From positions 3,384,453 to 3,448,452 of the forward strand of contig JANVCC010000130.1 of NCBI GenBank assembly GCA_025345505.1: DNA of 64,000 nucleotides. Direction: 5' to 3'. Source of the stretch: Todiramphus chloris collaris (taxonomy: Eukaryota > Chordata > Aves > Coraciiformes > Alcedinidae). The notes under the pieces were generated by a model, which saw only the letters and a list, made by a program, of their open reading frames with translations, did not search any database and was not told where the DNA came from. Position numbers and translations under genes: made by a program. Positions 49,655-63,025 of the stretch are shown here, one piece after another; position 1 is the first letter of the stretch, and each line of letters starts with the position of its first letter.

Positions 49655-51669
49655 TCTTAAAGGGAACACAGACCTTAAATCACCACCCTTTACACCCAAC
49701 CTTACCGGATGGAGAAAGGCTCATTCTGCCTGGCTATGATTACAGCTCTGGGCCAAGAGGCCTGCAGCTACAGAGGGAACCTGAGAGTCTGGCACTCATG
49801 TGAAATTCCCCTTTAACAACTACCTCAATGGGAAAAAAGAAACCAAAAAGACTCTGATCTTCAGTGATCTTCTCAATGTGCAGTGAAAAGAGAAAACAAC
49901 AAAAAAAGTGCTCTGTAAGTTTGTGTGTGTTTTGTTCTTGTATTAATACCCATTGTGGGAATAGATAGAAGAGGATTAACAGTGGCTATCCTCTCTTCAA
50001 TCTAATCTCCTATTGACTGAGAAACATCACATAAGGATGGCTTGGAGGAATTAACACAAATCCTTTTAAAACTCTTCAGTGTCTTCTCCCTTCCCTTCCC
50101 CACTCTGCAGCCCCTTCTTTCTGTGCCCCTAGCGCTGGATTTGTAACAGAGGACATGGCCAAGGAGGATCATGGGTAATCAATTAAGACTTTTACGATTT
50201 GAGATGCATTATCATGGTCTCACTGACAGATCCTGAAACACATGCTCCATCTATCACATTGCAAATGAATTCAAAGTGCAAGATTAAGGAGGCAGAGAGG
50301 CATACAGTCTTACACTAGAATTTGATTTAAAAAAAAAAGAAAAAAGGGGAAGAAAAAGGCATGAAAGCAGAAACAGAGTGAAAGCTAGCTCATCTGTTGC
50401 CAAACTTTAGCCTCCATCCTATAATTCTTCCAATGGAGTCAGATTGGCAGGAACAGTTTGGGGTAGTCTGAACCATGGCTTGAGTGTAAATAAAGCAGGT
50501 TTTGTCAGCTTGAGATGGGATGAAAGCACTTACATGTGAAGGCACTTAGCTGTTTCCTTTTTAGCCTCTCCAAAAGAATGTTTCAGGACATTGCATTGCA
50601 TTGCATGCAAGCATATTTATTTGTTACCTGTGATCATCCAGGCCAGCAAACCACCTCACTAATAGTTAGGCCATGTTGAGCATCAGGGAACTACTACTGT
50701 TAGTGCACTTCATCTTCCACAGTCACAACTTTGTGAAGTACAAGCTGTCTACTCTTTTCCAAGGTGGGCTGGTCCTTGTCAGAACTGATATTTCTGGCTT
50801 CAGAGAAGGTAAATCCACCATAGGCTGAAAGCAGAGGTGTAACTCTTATTCAGACAATTTCTCAGAATTAGATTAGATGCTTTTTCTGCTTTGTTGCTTT
50901 TATTCTTGTTGAATAACCCTCCTACAAGGGTTGAGATGGAGATCTTTCCCAACCTGTCCATCACTCCTCAGAAAATGCCCTCATAAAGAATAGTAAAAAT
51001 GAGAAGAAATTCTAAATTATGCAAGGCCTTTCATTCTCCTCTCTCTATGTTTTCTGCAGATTTTCAGAAGTCTTTGTGTTTCTGATACCAATACAGTAAA
51101 GATATAAAGATCTGGGATGAAAACAGAACCACACATAGGCATGGTCATTATGTAGCCAACCCACAAATAAGAGCCCACTGATCAGATTCCTCAGTTATAT
51201 CCTTGCTCCCTGGCCAGTCCCTAGGGCACATGCAAGCTCTGGGTATGGAAATCAAAGGCCACATAAAACTGATGGCAGGGAAGATGAAGTAATCTCTTGG
51301 ATGAGCTTTTGCCAACTTCAGCAAGGGCTTTGACTCCTACCCCAGAAAACCACTGTCTGCTAAAATCTGTCTGTCATTTCTAACATTCTCCGTAAGAAGC
51401 TTAAGGAACAGCGGTGGGTCTGCGAGGAACTGCACTAATTACACAACTGCCAGAAACATACATGTCCTCTTTCGTTAAAATTAAATTGTCATGTAAACCC
51501 CACCATTGGGAGCCTCCATGTGTCACAGCCTAGAGCGGCTGAGGCACCAGAGGGAAAGACGACTGCTAGATTCACTCACTTCCCATCTGTTCATTTACAG
51601 AGAGCTGGTTAAGGAGCCCTTCTAGCAGAGACAGGAGACAGAAGCACGTAGAAGATAACAAGGACACGT
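49655..51669. other. Unannotated non-coding region
   Basis: No recognised gene. It contains a short triplicated ATTGC motif near 50592-50608 and A-rich runs near 50329-50345. Confidence 0.5.
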
Positions 51670-51972
51670 TGTGGATTCTTTATCAGCCATGGCTCAATTT
51701 GAGATTTATTTTAGTGCTGGGATGAAGTTGATGCTCATGAGAGGGACAGGCTGTCAGCACGGACAAAAACCTGCCTGAGAGACAGGAAGCACTGGGTGAG
51801 TTTTATGTAGATAGCATTTGCCTGCACCCCTCATTCCTGGTGTACAGGACCACCTGCCTTGATCTCTGCCCTACTGCCATGCTCTCGGTACCAATCATAA
51901 CCAGCGCAAGGGGCAGTGTTCTTACCCACACCCATACAGTGCTCTTGCCCAACTCACAGTGCTGACACAACC
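51670..51972 (-). mobile_element. Possible unclassified LTR, minus
   Basis: Read on the minus strand the block starts TGTCAGCACTGTGAG. It has an ATTGG box (in GGTTATGATTGGTACC), a TATA-like CTACATAAAAC, and an AATAAA-type signal in CTAAAATAAATCTC, then ends near GAATCCACA. This is the order of U3, R and U5 elements. I found no target duplication and recognise no family, so the call rests on layout only. Confidence 0.25.
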
Positions 51973-52118
51973 TAGGATCAAGTTACAGATATAGTAGAGG
52001 CATTACAAAGAAGAGGAAACAATTTGTAAAAGTCAAAAGCTGAGCTACATTATGAACTCTTTTTTTCATTTCCTAACATTTTTCAGTAGGGAACTCACTC
52101 AACCTTTATTGATGGAAA

Positions 52119-52130
52119 GGGGGGGGGGGG
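52119..52130. repeat. G12 homopolymer
   Basis: Twelve consecutive G bases between GGAAA and AACAAAGG. Likely length-polymorphic and prone to sequencing error. Confidence 0.9.
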
Positions 52131-55021
52131 AACAAAGGAAAGAGTTATTCAGACTGTTAAAGAAAAGAAACAGTTCTTCTGAGCTGCCAAGGAAATTCAG
52201 CAGTTCCAGTGCCTTCACCTGGAGTCCCCAGTATAGTGACTGGCTGAGCTATCAGGCACTGCGGGCAGTGTAACACCATGACTAGAAATACTCTGTTCTG
52301 CTGGGGCCCTCGCGTAGAAAGTTACACTGACTTCCTGGGACGAGTCCTTCTGAAAGAAGGTGCTGAGGGAAAATATATACCTATGTGCTGTCAAAATTAT
52401 GAAGTTATTTTAGTTTCCTGCTTCTGCAGTAAGTAAATATTTCTACAATGTGCAGGGCAAAACATTTTTGTTGACTTCTTGTAAAAGCAATTTCTCATGT
52501 AATTCTGTTTCAGAAAGCCTAAAACGCTTCATCAGAGAGCTCTAGTTTAACCATTTTAGAGTGGATTTAAAAAGCTTGCAACCTTCCAAAGTACACATCG
52601 TGCTTAAAATTAGCCTGAAATATTGTACTTCATATAATCCACTTTGGAAAGCTCGCTCATTACTACAAGAAATGGCAGATTCTTGCAGCCTCTAGGGGCA
52701 TATGCAAAAATCTTAAACAATGTACATCATGTAATGACAAACAGCCATTTATAGAGACTTCAATCCAAACGTCAGTTCTTATTCATCGCTAGCATCCCCT
52801 CAAGGACGGTTGCCTGATTTCACTACCTTTACTTGTGGAGACAACAGAAAAGACTCTTGCAGTGACTACCCCCATCAGTAGTGACTTATGCATCAGGAAC
52901 CTGTAAGGAAAGAGCAAGTGTTCTCCCCTCCCTGTCCTCTCCCTGCCTTTCTGGTTCAGTCATAGTAAGCTGAAAAGAGGAATATATAGTATTTTCCCAC
53001 AATCTTTCCACAACTTTTTTCTGAACTTTCACAAATATTACAGAAACGTGTGCAAGACTGTGATCTGCTGTGTTTTTATCTGAAAACTGTTGTCAAGCAA
53101 GACACGTTCTGTTTAACGGTCTCTTTGGTCAACAAAACCCACTATCAGTTAAAACATTAACTGCTTCTGTTAAGTATCTACTTAGGCTGAGATCCTGGCT
53201 GTGATTCTTCATGTCAGGGAAGTGAAGAAAGGGGAGAAAATTTTTATTCTGCCTCAGCAAAACAGCAGAAGAGATTCTACTGCAAAAATGCAGGCATGAT
53301 CCAGCTTTTTGCATCTGCAGTGATACATCTGAGAAATAAAGGGCTAGCAAATGAGTCTCTTTAAAATGAGAGCAATTCATAAACTGGGCCAGACGCAGCC
53401 CCAGTGTGGAGGCGCTGGCTGCATGGCCGTGCGATACATCTGTCTCGCAATCAGAAGCACATGTATTTATTTCATCAGGCAGTGCTCATGAGGAAAGAAA
53501 GGGCTACATCCCTTTCTTACTATACCCCTGGGAATCTATTTCCAGGAATACTTTTGCCCCTCCACAGCCCTGTGTTGCGTATTTCTTTGTTCTCTCTGAT
53601 CCTTTGTGGGTTTCCTAGAGGAGTTTTTGGCCCAGCTATGGTTCAGACTTTTACCTCCTTTGGAGCCTGTATCAAACTACTGTCAGTTTGGTTAAGGGGG
53701 GCCAAGTACATCTGTTATACCCTGAAAGAAGCATCCTCTGACCAATAGAGAAGGGAGAAGCATATGGGAATAAAAAAAAAAAAAACCTTAAAGACAAAAT
53801 TTGAAGCTTTAAATACATCAGACCTATGTGATGCTAGCACTCAAGGACACCTGACCACAGAGCTCTGTTTTCCTGTGATGGATACTGAAAAGCAATGGAG
53901 TTTGGATTTCAACCTGCTGCTGCATGCATTTCCATTTCAAAGATGATACTCTGGCACTTTGTTTTGTTTTCTCAAGGAGGCCTTCATACAGATGAAATCT
54001 TTCCATCATCCCAGAAGTAGAGAGAGAAGAAAAAGAGCTTCAGCATACATACATGTGTCAATCCAGGCCTGAGTCTGCAGATTGATAGTTAAATAGACAC
54101 AGAACTATACAATACATAAAGCTGAAAAGCACACAGAGAGAACATAGTGATGTATTCCCTTACTTCTCTCCCCTCCTCCTTATACATGTGTCTCCCGCTA
54201 GTCACATATCACATTCTGATGAAAGCAGATGTGTAAGAAGGATCTTATCCCTATTGAACCTCATTGTATTACATTAAATCATCCCCCAGTTTCAAAAACA
54301 ATATCCTGTGCTGGCTCAATCTATCATTCACCTCAGCACATAAAATTTTTTTGCTTCTTGAATACCTGGCTGCATTGCTAACTCAGAGACTAACCTTGAA
54401 AAAAAAAGAAAAAAACAAAACAAAAAAAAAACCCCAAAATTAGCTTGGAAATTCAAAACTCTACAGAGATTCGAGGTGGGATTTCGAAGGAAAAAAATCA
54501 CCCAGAAGTATGCCATTGGTTAAAGAAACGCTGGGAACAATGCCAGCTGCATGCTGAAGACACATACATGCATGTGGAAGCTTCATACTGAGACATTTAG
54601 TAGTTCAGCTGCTTTGAAAAGTCTGCTTCTAATTTAATTTTGAACAGAAAATGCTTCAGACTAACTGACTTCTATAAAAAGTTGGAGCCACTGGCATGAG
54701 ATAATTACTTTTTCTTCAGGTTTTAGACACTGTGTGTCCTACAGAGATGAATGGAAGGTCTGCTGTGACAGATAGGTAAATAAATGTGAAAAGATGCCCC
54801 CACAACTCCTCCCCAGTCCCTTATTCTAACTGGCAATGTATCCTCCTGCTCATTCTTCTGTCTTTTGTCTTTCACACCCATGCCCTTTACTGCCTGACCA
54901 AAGAAGATCCTTCCTTTAGAGTCAGTTTGATCCCACCCTTGATGCTGGACAAGTCAAGGTAGCCATAGTAACTTAAAAATAACTACCAAGGCACCATTTC
55001 AGAGAGACGAAAACAGTAACT

Positions 55022-55041
55022 TAAAAAAAAAAAAAAAAAAG
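55022..55041. repeat. A20 homopolymer
   Basis: A run of about twenty A bases. No retrocopy body recognised upstream. Confidence 0.85.
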
Positions 55042-56743
55042 GTCTTAAAGCTAGAAGATCATCTAAAACCGTAATGGTGCCAAGTGACTTTAACGCCTTT
55101 CAAAAACATTTGAGTGGTCACTTCTCAATCCCAGGCTCCCTGAAATGCTGTGCTATCACATTTTAGATACATTATTTTGCTGACTGAGGAGTCACAGAGT
55201 CTCACAAACCCAGATGTCTCTTGCTGATCAGAAAACTCATCAATCCTATTTCATCTGGCAGCACAGATTTCTTTTTATGAAAAGGGTCTACCCTTTCCCA
55301 TATCTTCCTGATCCTCCTGCAAAGTTATCACCTTCCCACGGTGTTTAATGTTCCCCTTAGAAAATAACATTACTTCCCAGCCTCAGCAGCCAGTCCAAAA
55401 CATCAGGGTCTTGCAGGTTATTGTTGTCAGGAAAAGAAGCATTTGGATGATGGAGACCCATGCCTTTGAACACATTCTTGTAACTACAGTAGGATGCTTC
55501 AGAGTCCTGCTGCTTTAGAGGCAGGAGAAAACAAAGCGTCAGAGTTTATCTGCTCACTGCACCAGTGCCATTCATCTGTGCACCTTCTTCCTCACAACCT
55601 GTCCTGCATTCCCCATCTTGTTCCTTTCACCTTTCCTGTAGAAACTTATTGCCAATTCTTTGGACACAGTTTTTATACAAAGGGATTGTGCTTGATCACT
55701 TCCGATGAGTTTTCCTGAACTCTCTCTTCTTGAGATAGTCTTTCCAATTATGCACGTATACCTGTGCTCTTAGCAAAGCCTTTCTAATAAAATCATTCAA
55801 AATCTCTCTGCTGCTTTGCATTGTCCCCACTCTGGATGTCAGTGTGTGCTTTCCATTCAGGTTTGGAGATTGCAATCATTGCCAAAGCTCCCTGGTTTCT
55901 CAAGAAGGTTTAAGGATCCTCTCAAGCAAATAATTAACCAGTTAGGCAAAAGTTTGGTAGATGTAACACCCAACCTGTGATAATATTTTCCATTTTAAAT
56001 TTTCAAAGGATTTAGTCCGCCTAAATAGGTTTCTAATCCCTGTGTCTTTTATGATCCTAAATTGAGTAGAATGGGTATTTATACAGGGAATTAATGAAAC
56101 AAAAGGGCCAGCAACTGTATTCTGCTCAAAGCCTAAAAGGAATACTATGCATTTAATGGGACTTTTAACATTTCCACACAGGTTTGTTTTAGAGATAAAA
56201 AAGAAAAGAAACAAGACATTATTGAAGATGTATACAGAAAAAAAAAAAAAAAGTTCAATTTTCAAAATTAAGATCAAATATATTTATAAAGAAACAGATA
56301 TTTTATTGCCAGAGAGTTACCTCCCCTTTTTACTTCTGACAAACAAAAGCAATTGCAATCTCATGACATAGATGTCTTTTTTTTTAATGGAGGAATTAAT
56401 TCACAAAGAAAAATAGTTGTTTTGGTCCAAAAATCACTTTTCTTTGGAAAAAGCTGCACAATGAAAACTGCCCAATCTCATTTACATTTTAAAACAAGTA
56501 ATGTGAAAATAAATCCATTATTAGTTACAGCAGACGTCTCAGGACAAACCAGCTCTCGGAGCTAAATTTAACTCTATTATGAACCACAGAATTTGAAAAC
56601 AAATGTGAAAGTCATCTTTATTCTGCATTTTTTTAGCAGCAAGAGAAATGGCATGAATTCAAACCTAGCTGTCAGTAACAGATACAGAGAGATTGGAAAT
56701 GTTGAATTTTATTTTTACCTGTATTTTTTACTGAGGGGACAAA

Positions 56744-56773
56744 CACTCTATTTTTAATCACTCTATTTTTAAT
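56744..56773 (+). repeat. 15-bp tandem duplication with two MEF2-like sites
   Basis: CACTCTATTTTTAAT occurs twice head-to-tail without a mismatch. Each unit contains CTATTTTTAA, which fits the MEF2 consensus YTAWWWWTAR. Regulatory use is not shown. Confidence 0.8.
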
Positions 56774-59700
56774 TTCTCACACGGTGCTACCTTTTTTCCT
56801 GTTTTAGAAAGGACTGACATTTTCCAGTGCAGTCCCTCTACCCAGGTAGCTGTAGGACACTTCAGACCAAGAGTTCAAACATGCCACAGTCTACACAGTG
56901 ACCAGCTAAATGAATTCACACTTCCCACAGAGCCAGAACCTTTAAAAGTACATATGAAACCTCTGACAATTCAGTGCCTCAGACTTCTTCAACATTTGCA
57001 AGACTGAGACTGTAAAAGCATCTGTACAGAGTTTTGCAAATAGCCTATTGACCTTTTTTCTCACATATTTTCCCAGCTTCCCTGACACTGTGTGAAATAA
57101 AACCTTTCCTTGTAGACTCTGCAACCCCTGGCTCAGAGGAGGATTACAGAGCATGCAGCCCCTCTCTGGCCACAGACCCGAACTGTGCTGATGCACCAAC
57201 ACAAGTAACTTATACTGTAGGTGCAGTGATTCTCTGGATCACTTTCTAGTGCACTGATTGTGATGGCAGTTGTCATGAGAGACAGGACTTCCCCTGGTTA
57301 CAGGCTGATATGAGGCAGAAACAAGGACCCAGGGGCAGAGCTTTATGTTTCAGTCCCATAATGAACACAGAATAAAGGACTTTTCAGAGCAGGGATTCAG
57401 CTTCCTTCTACCTTCAAGCAAAGATGGGCTTTGCAGTGCTGTCTGCCTTGCCTTACTAATGGCTGCCTGCTGGTGCCTATGATTAAGATACCACTGGACC
57501 TTTGAACCTGTCAGCATGGGACAGAAGTGTTGAAAACATAGGGTGCCCCAACTGAATGGCAATGACTAGCTACCCGCCAGATGCAGTGCTCGCTTATGAA
57601 GTCTACTTTTTCTCATCAAGTGTATTAAATAAACAGATTTTGCATTGTTTTCTCCTTCTCGTCGGAAAATTGCTCCCATTAGTTATGTACCAAAGAGTTT
57701 CCTCTGTATTCAGAATAGGTCCTCTGAAATGTTTAAATCATGATCTTTGATCCCAAGAAGAGGCTTCTGTCATTGAACTGCTGACAAAACAGTTGCTTCC
57801 TCCAGGGAACAGTTGCTACATAGGGATTCAGCTCACAGATAGTAAATTTAATGGTAATTTGCCAGGAATCAGGAGGATATTGGAGAGCAGAATTAATGGG
57901 TTTACCCTGGACATGGGTGGAAACTATGGTTAAAACTTACAGACAAGACTGAGATTATCACACTTGATTTGAAAGGCAGCAACCAACGATAGCTAGAGTA
58001 ATCTATGAGGTGAAGGATCTAAGTGCAACCCCGGTGCAGCCCGAACTGACTTTATTCATAAAATGACTTTACAAAAGACAAAAAAATAATAGGGTCTGAC
58101 TGCTGGATAGGTTTGGAGATGCAAGATTCTGATCAACACAGAAGGCTGCAAAAGGCATGGAAGTGAAGTGATCCATGCAGATATTAACCACCCAACACAA
58201 GACATGCTCGTTACAGCATTCTAGATGGGAGCTCTCGCTCTGCTGCAATTGTAAAGGATGCTGCAGGATCAACAAGTTCATCAGTCATCCTGTGGTCACT
58301 TGGGCAAAACTGAGACACATATGAGGAGGTTTGTCATCCAGACACTTTCTCAGCAGTTACAGGAGAATTATAAGAGAATTCATGCAGCCAACGCACTTCT
58401 GTGTCTGCATAATGTGAATTCACACACACTATGCTTACACAACTGTTACATGCCTTTGAGTTTGGTAAGTCCCTTAAGTCTGCAGTAATGTGAAGCTGCC
58501 CCTTTAGCTAGTGTGTTTTGCCTTCCCATTGCCTTTGCTAGATATTCCATTTCAAAAGCCAACAGTTGTACATACCTACCGACGGGCCTCATGCTGATAA
58601 AAAACATGGGCATTTGGCACCTATCGTGCTCAAGGGGTTCACTCTCATGCTCTTCACAGGAAAGAAACAATACCTCCACTCAACTCACTTCCAGAGGAAA
58701 GCAACCAGCTCCAAAGAAGCACCAAGAGCTGTGGCAGGCTCGTGCTGCCTGGGCAGCCAGCACCATCCGCAGACTCACATCCACAAGAAGTCCATACCCA
58801 TGAAGTGTTCAAATGCTTTAATTGACAGAAAGGCCCCAGAAGGCAGTTTAGAAGTAATTTGGCTGTCCTCAAAATGAGCAGCCTCTCCCCACACTACTGT
58901 GCAAAGCCTTAGGAAAAGTGATCACAGAGAACTGAGTACCAGTTATGGGCAGTGGTTGTAGGACTTTCGGGACCAGCTTCTTCCTAGAACAGGTTGTTCA
59001 GATTTATTAAACATTTTACATTTTCTTCTCCCTGGAAAGATGACTTTACCAGCTTAGTTTGTTGAACTTTCCAGCCTTTCAAATTACATAGTGTTTTCAA
59101 TAATACTCTTACTAAAAAAAACAATTTAGCTACAGCTTCTAAAATATATTCAGAAATAACTCGATATGCTTCCACATGTAGGTAAAGGGTTCATCTGAAT
59201 CTAGCAAAATCAACGGGCATCAAAAAACCCAGACTTTTTCTTATTTTTCAACTATCTGTACCTTTAAGGGAAAGGTAAGAGTATCAGAAAGGAAGGTCTT
59301 ATTTTCTCCAAGATAATTAACATAAAGATACAGAGTGACCAGACATTGACTTAGATGAGGAGCTCTAAATAATTTGAATGTTTAACATCAGCATGAAGGT
59401 CCTGTTTTTTCAGGCATGCAATTCTTACTCCTATTACCATTTTGCTTTAGGCTAAATTTTACTTCTAATGAGTTTTACTCATTAACTACCACAGACCTAA
59501 AATATATCCTTAACTACTCAACTGACAGGCAGTTTGGACAGGAAATGCACAGGTTATTTCCCTTGTCTTAAGAGACTGAGATTAAATACTCTAATGTGAG
59601 TATTTAATAATAATGTAATAATACTCTAAATTGTGCTTGATATCTTCAGTTGAGATCCTTACTCACAGAGATCACCAAAAAAACCCCATCACATTCTCAA

Positions 59701-60019
59701 AGATTTACAATATCTATAGACAGGAACAGAGAAACACAGCTTAACCAGTGATGAAAGGTCACTGAGTCAAAGAAAGGCTACTTCATAGATGAAGACAGAA
59801 ATCATCAGGTGTTTTTTATGTCTTCCAGGAACACCAGTGAGTCTCTGGAAGGAAGGACTTAGAGACGCCCAGTCTGAGCACATGGGTTATGAGAATGGGG
59901 ATGAACCCACATGTGTGCCCCAACACAGCAGGGACACAGACTCTCAAACTACTTTGTTCCTTGCTTCTTTTAGACCTTTTGGGGTAAAATGGACATCATA
60001 AAGCTGCTTATCTCACTTA
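56774..60019. other. Unannotated non-coding region
   Basis: No recognised gene or repeat family. Frames up to about 100 codons (for example 58513-58877 on plus, 58446-58679 on minus) overlap on both strands and show no motif. Confidence 0.5.
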
Positions 60020-60841
60020 GAAACATAGAATCCTTCTGGTTGGAACAGACTTTTAAGATCAAGTCCAACTATTAATGTAGCACTGCCAGATCACCACTAA
60101 ACTATGTCCCTAAACATCACATCTACACATTTTTTAAACATCTCCAGGGATGGTGACTCAACCGACTCCTTGGGCATCCTGTTCTAGTGCTTTACAACCC
60201 TTTCAATGATGAAATTTTCCCTATCTATACCTCTCCTGGTGCAACTTGAAGCCATTTCCTTTTGTCCTATCACTTGTTACACAGGAGAACAAACCACCCC
60301 TCACCTCGCTACAACCTCCTTTCAGGTAGTTGTAGAGAGCGATAAGGTCTCCTGTGAGCCTCCTTTTCTCCAGACTAAACAGCCCCAGTCCCCTCAACTG
60401 CTCATTGTAAGACTTGCACTCTAGACCCTTCACCAGATTTGTTGCCCTTCTTTGGACACATATTGCATAGGGTTGTTGTGATCCAAGTGCAGGACCCATC
60501 ACTTGCCTTTGTTGAACCTCATACCATTGTCCTAGAGCCATAAATCCTGTCCAGATCCTGCTGTAGAGCCTTCCCGTTCTCAAGCAGATGAACACACCCA
60601 CCCATATCGGTGTCATCTGCAGACTTACCAAGGGTGCCCTCAATCCCCTTGCCTAGCTCATTGATAAAGCTATTAAAGAGAACAGGCCCCAGTACCAAGC
60701 CCTGAGGAACACCACGTGTGACCAGCCTCTAGCTGGATTTAACTTCATTCACTATCACTCTCTGTGCCTGGCCATTCAGCCAATTCTTTATCCAGTGAAG
60801 TGCACACACATCCAAGCCAAGGCACTTGCTTCTGGTCTATA
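60020..60841 (-). mobile_element. CR1 LINE fragment with RT core and 3' end, minus
   Basis: The left end (plus strand AGAAACATAGAATCCTTCTG) is the CR1 3' tail. Moving right, the minus-strand text passes through the ORF2 C-terminus ([20 protein letters not shown] and [11 protein letters not shown] in the frame at 60221-60643), a deletion junction near 60462-60470, and then the reverse-transcriptase core. [14 protein letters not shown] and SADDTDM there mark the RT motif with the two catalytic aspartates. A TAG codon occurs in the RT frame near 60729. The copy is 5'-truncated, has lost several hundred bases between the RT core and the C-terminus, and is dead. Confidence 0.9.
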
Positions 60842-63025
60842 GAGAAAGGTGCCACCTACTTCTTTAAATGTGGCCAAATGATGAGGAGGATGATTTACAC
60901 AACTGCAGGGCTATTCCTGCAGTTTCTTTGCTGCCACTCTTTCCCTTCAAGATATGTGTAATATGACATCTGTGAAGTCACACTTGAGCTTGGAAACTAG
61001 CTCAGAACTGGGTTTTATCTTTCCTTTTCCCTCTGCTATCCCTCTACTTTGTCATCAGTGTCTGATTACACAGGCATTTTTGTTTCCGTCTTAAGTTCTT
61101 ACAGCCAAGTGAGAATAATACAGTAAAAAAGGAGTGTATAGTTTTTCCAGCCCCCACAAAACTATGTTGACTTTACTCCAGGGAACTTTTTCTTTTTTTG
61201 GAGGTACTTGATATGAGTTGTCTTTAAATTGACAGATACTTCTCATTAACATGACAAATCTTGTTTCTTCAATGTCACTGATTTTGAGCTCCTTATAAAC
61301 ATATCTTTAGTCCCTTTCTTGAATATTCTACTGGTAAAAACTGTGTGTGGAGGTTTTTCTGTACGACCTTAGGAATCATCAGCTTGGTACTTGTATCCCA
61401 CCTCTGCAAGCCACCTCATACACTGGTGAAAGAAACAGACTATGTCTTGTCCTAGGCTTCTTACTCTAATATCTACACCTACTTTCTCCAGGATTTCATC
61501 CTGAGCAGCAGTGGTGACAAACACAGTCTGCCTTTCATCTGCCACCAAACAGATTTTAATCTGCTTTCTGAAGTGAAAAAACAACCATACTTATGCAATC
61601 ATGCTCTTCATATCGACTTGTTTATTCTCTTCCTGTATCAAGGATGCCTAACTTTTGAACTCTCTGGTTGATTTCAGCCTGATTAATGGAGGATCACTCA
61701 TCTGAAATGTTTTAAGCTCATTTAAACTGCTGTTGATAGTCGTGAAGAAAAGAAAGATACTGTTAGTATGGAGTCAGGAGAGAAACATGAAGGGCGTCAC
61801 TCCTAAAGAGGGCAAGTCAATTGACCTTCACACCTTTAGGGACCAATGTACAAGGTTTTATGGGTAAACAGACTGTCTTTGATCTGCTGCTCACAGTAAC
61901 ACTTGTTGAAGGCAGACTTGGCTTTGACTCCCCACAGAGGTATGGGATAGAGCCCCCAAACAATTCAGCTTCTCCAGTCCCCCTCTTTGCCCCTTTCATT
62001 TTCTTCCCTAGTCTATTGTGAATGTGTCCATCAGCACTCTCAAACTGCTGATTCATGTAGCTAGGCTAAAGATGAGTTTTCCCATGGCAACCGACTCACC
62101 CAAGGGTCATTCTACTTCTATCCTTGCAGGCTTGCAAGCGATGATTTCAAACTACCTGTACATCTCACTGCTTTAGCTTTCCTCCAAAGCTCAAGGAGTG
62201 CAGAAAGCCTCGTTCTTTTTTTTAATTAATTTAGGCTCTTTTGAGCAGCTGTAGCCTGGAGCTCTGGCTCTCTCCGAAGTTGCCAAAGGCCCCTGGCCAT
62301 ACTTTTCTGCCGTTTTTCCTCAGATCTAAATGTTATCAGTGTGGAACAGATTTTATTGGAGAGTCTGTTTCCCAGGGAAATGCCCTGGGTGCCCAACACA
62401 TGCCAACTGTCAGATTGCCAAAACCATACCCTAAGGCAAGAATTAAATGTAGGCAAATGAAAGTGTCCTGAGAAATTCAGGCCAGAAGCAGAGCTGACAC
62501 AGCAAGTAGACAAGAAAATATTTGATGCAACCAAGAAAAAAGATCACTAAGTAATGGGAAGTATTTCCTTTTTAATGGAAACTTTATGTGCAGATGTAAA
62601 TCCCCAAGAAGAGGCTTACTTCTCCCTTGGCTGACATGTGAACATAGCCTTTCTGTCAGCACTTCTGCTCACCTGCATTTAAAACACTTCCAGGATTGTT
62701 TGGCTTTACTGAAGGAGAGAAAACACTCTCAAGAGCAATAATGATGAGACATTTGGGATCCTTCAGCTCTAACCTATGCTCAGAGCTTCTCTGTGCCCTG
62801 AAGACATCCTCATGTGCAACTATTCTGGCCTCCTGCCCTTGCCAGTATGATTGTTCATGCATTTATCCCTGTTATAAGATACCAGATGGTGATTATCTAA
62901 ACAGGAGCATCATTAATTCCCGGAAACTGTAAAAATAGCTCTCTGACCCCAGATCCCCTTGAGATCTTTCACCTGCTTTTTGTATTTTTAGGTAAAAAAC
63001 ATAATTACTCATACATTCTATTTTT
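60842..63025. other. Unannotated non-coding region
   Basis: No recognised gene or repeat. Open frames around 61817-62056 and 62226-62534 overlap on both strands and have no family motif. Confidence 0.5.

Larger units (their letters stand above)
51973..56743. other. Unannotated non-coding region
   Basis: No recognised gene. It holds a G12 run (52119-52130), an A20 run (55022-55041), and two stretches that read like possible conserved non-coding elements (52380-52760 and 56090-56560). Short frames have no family motif. Confidence 0.5.
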
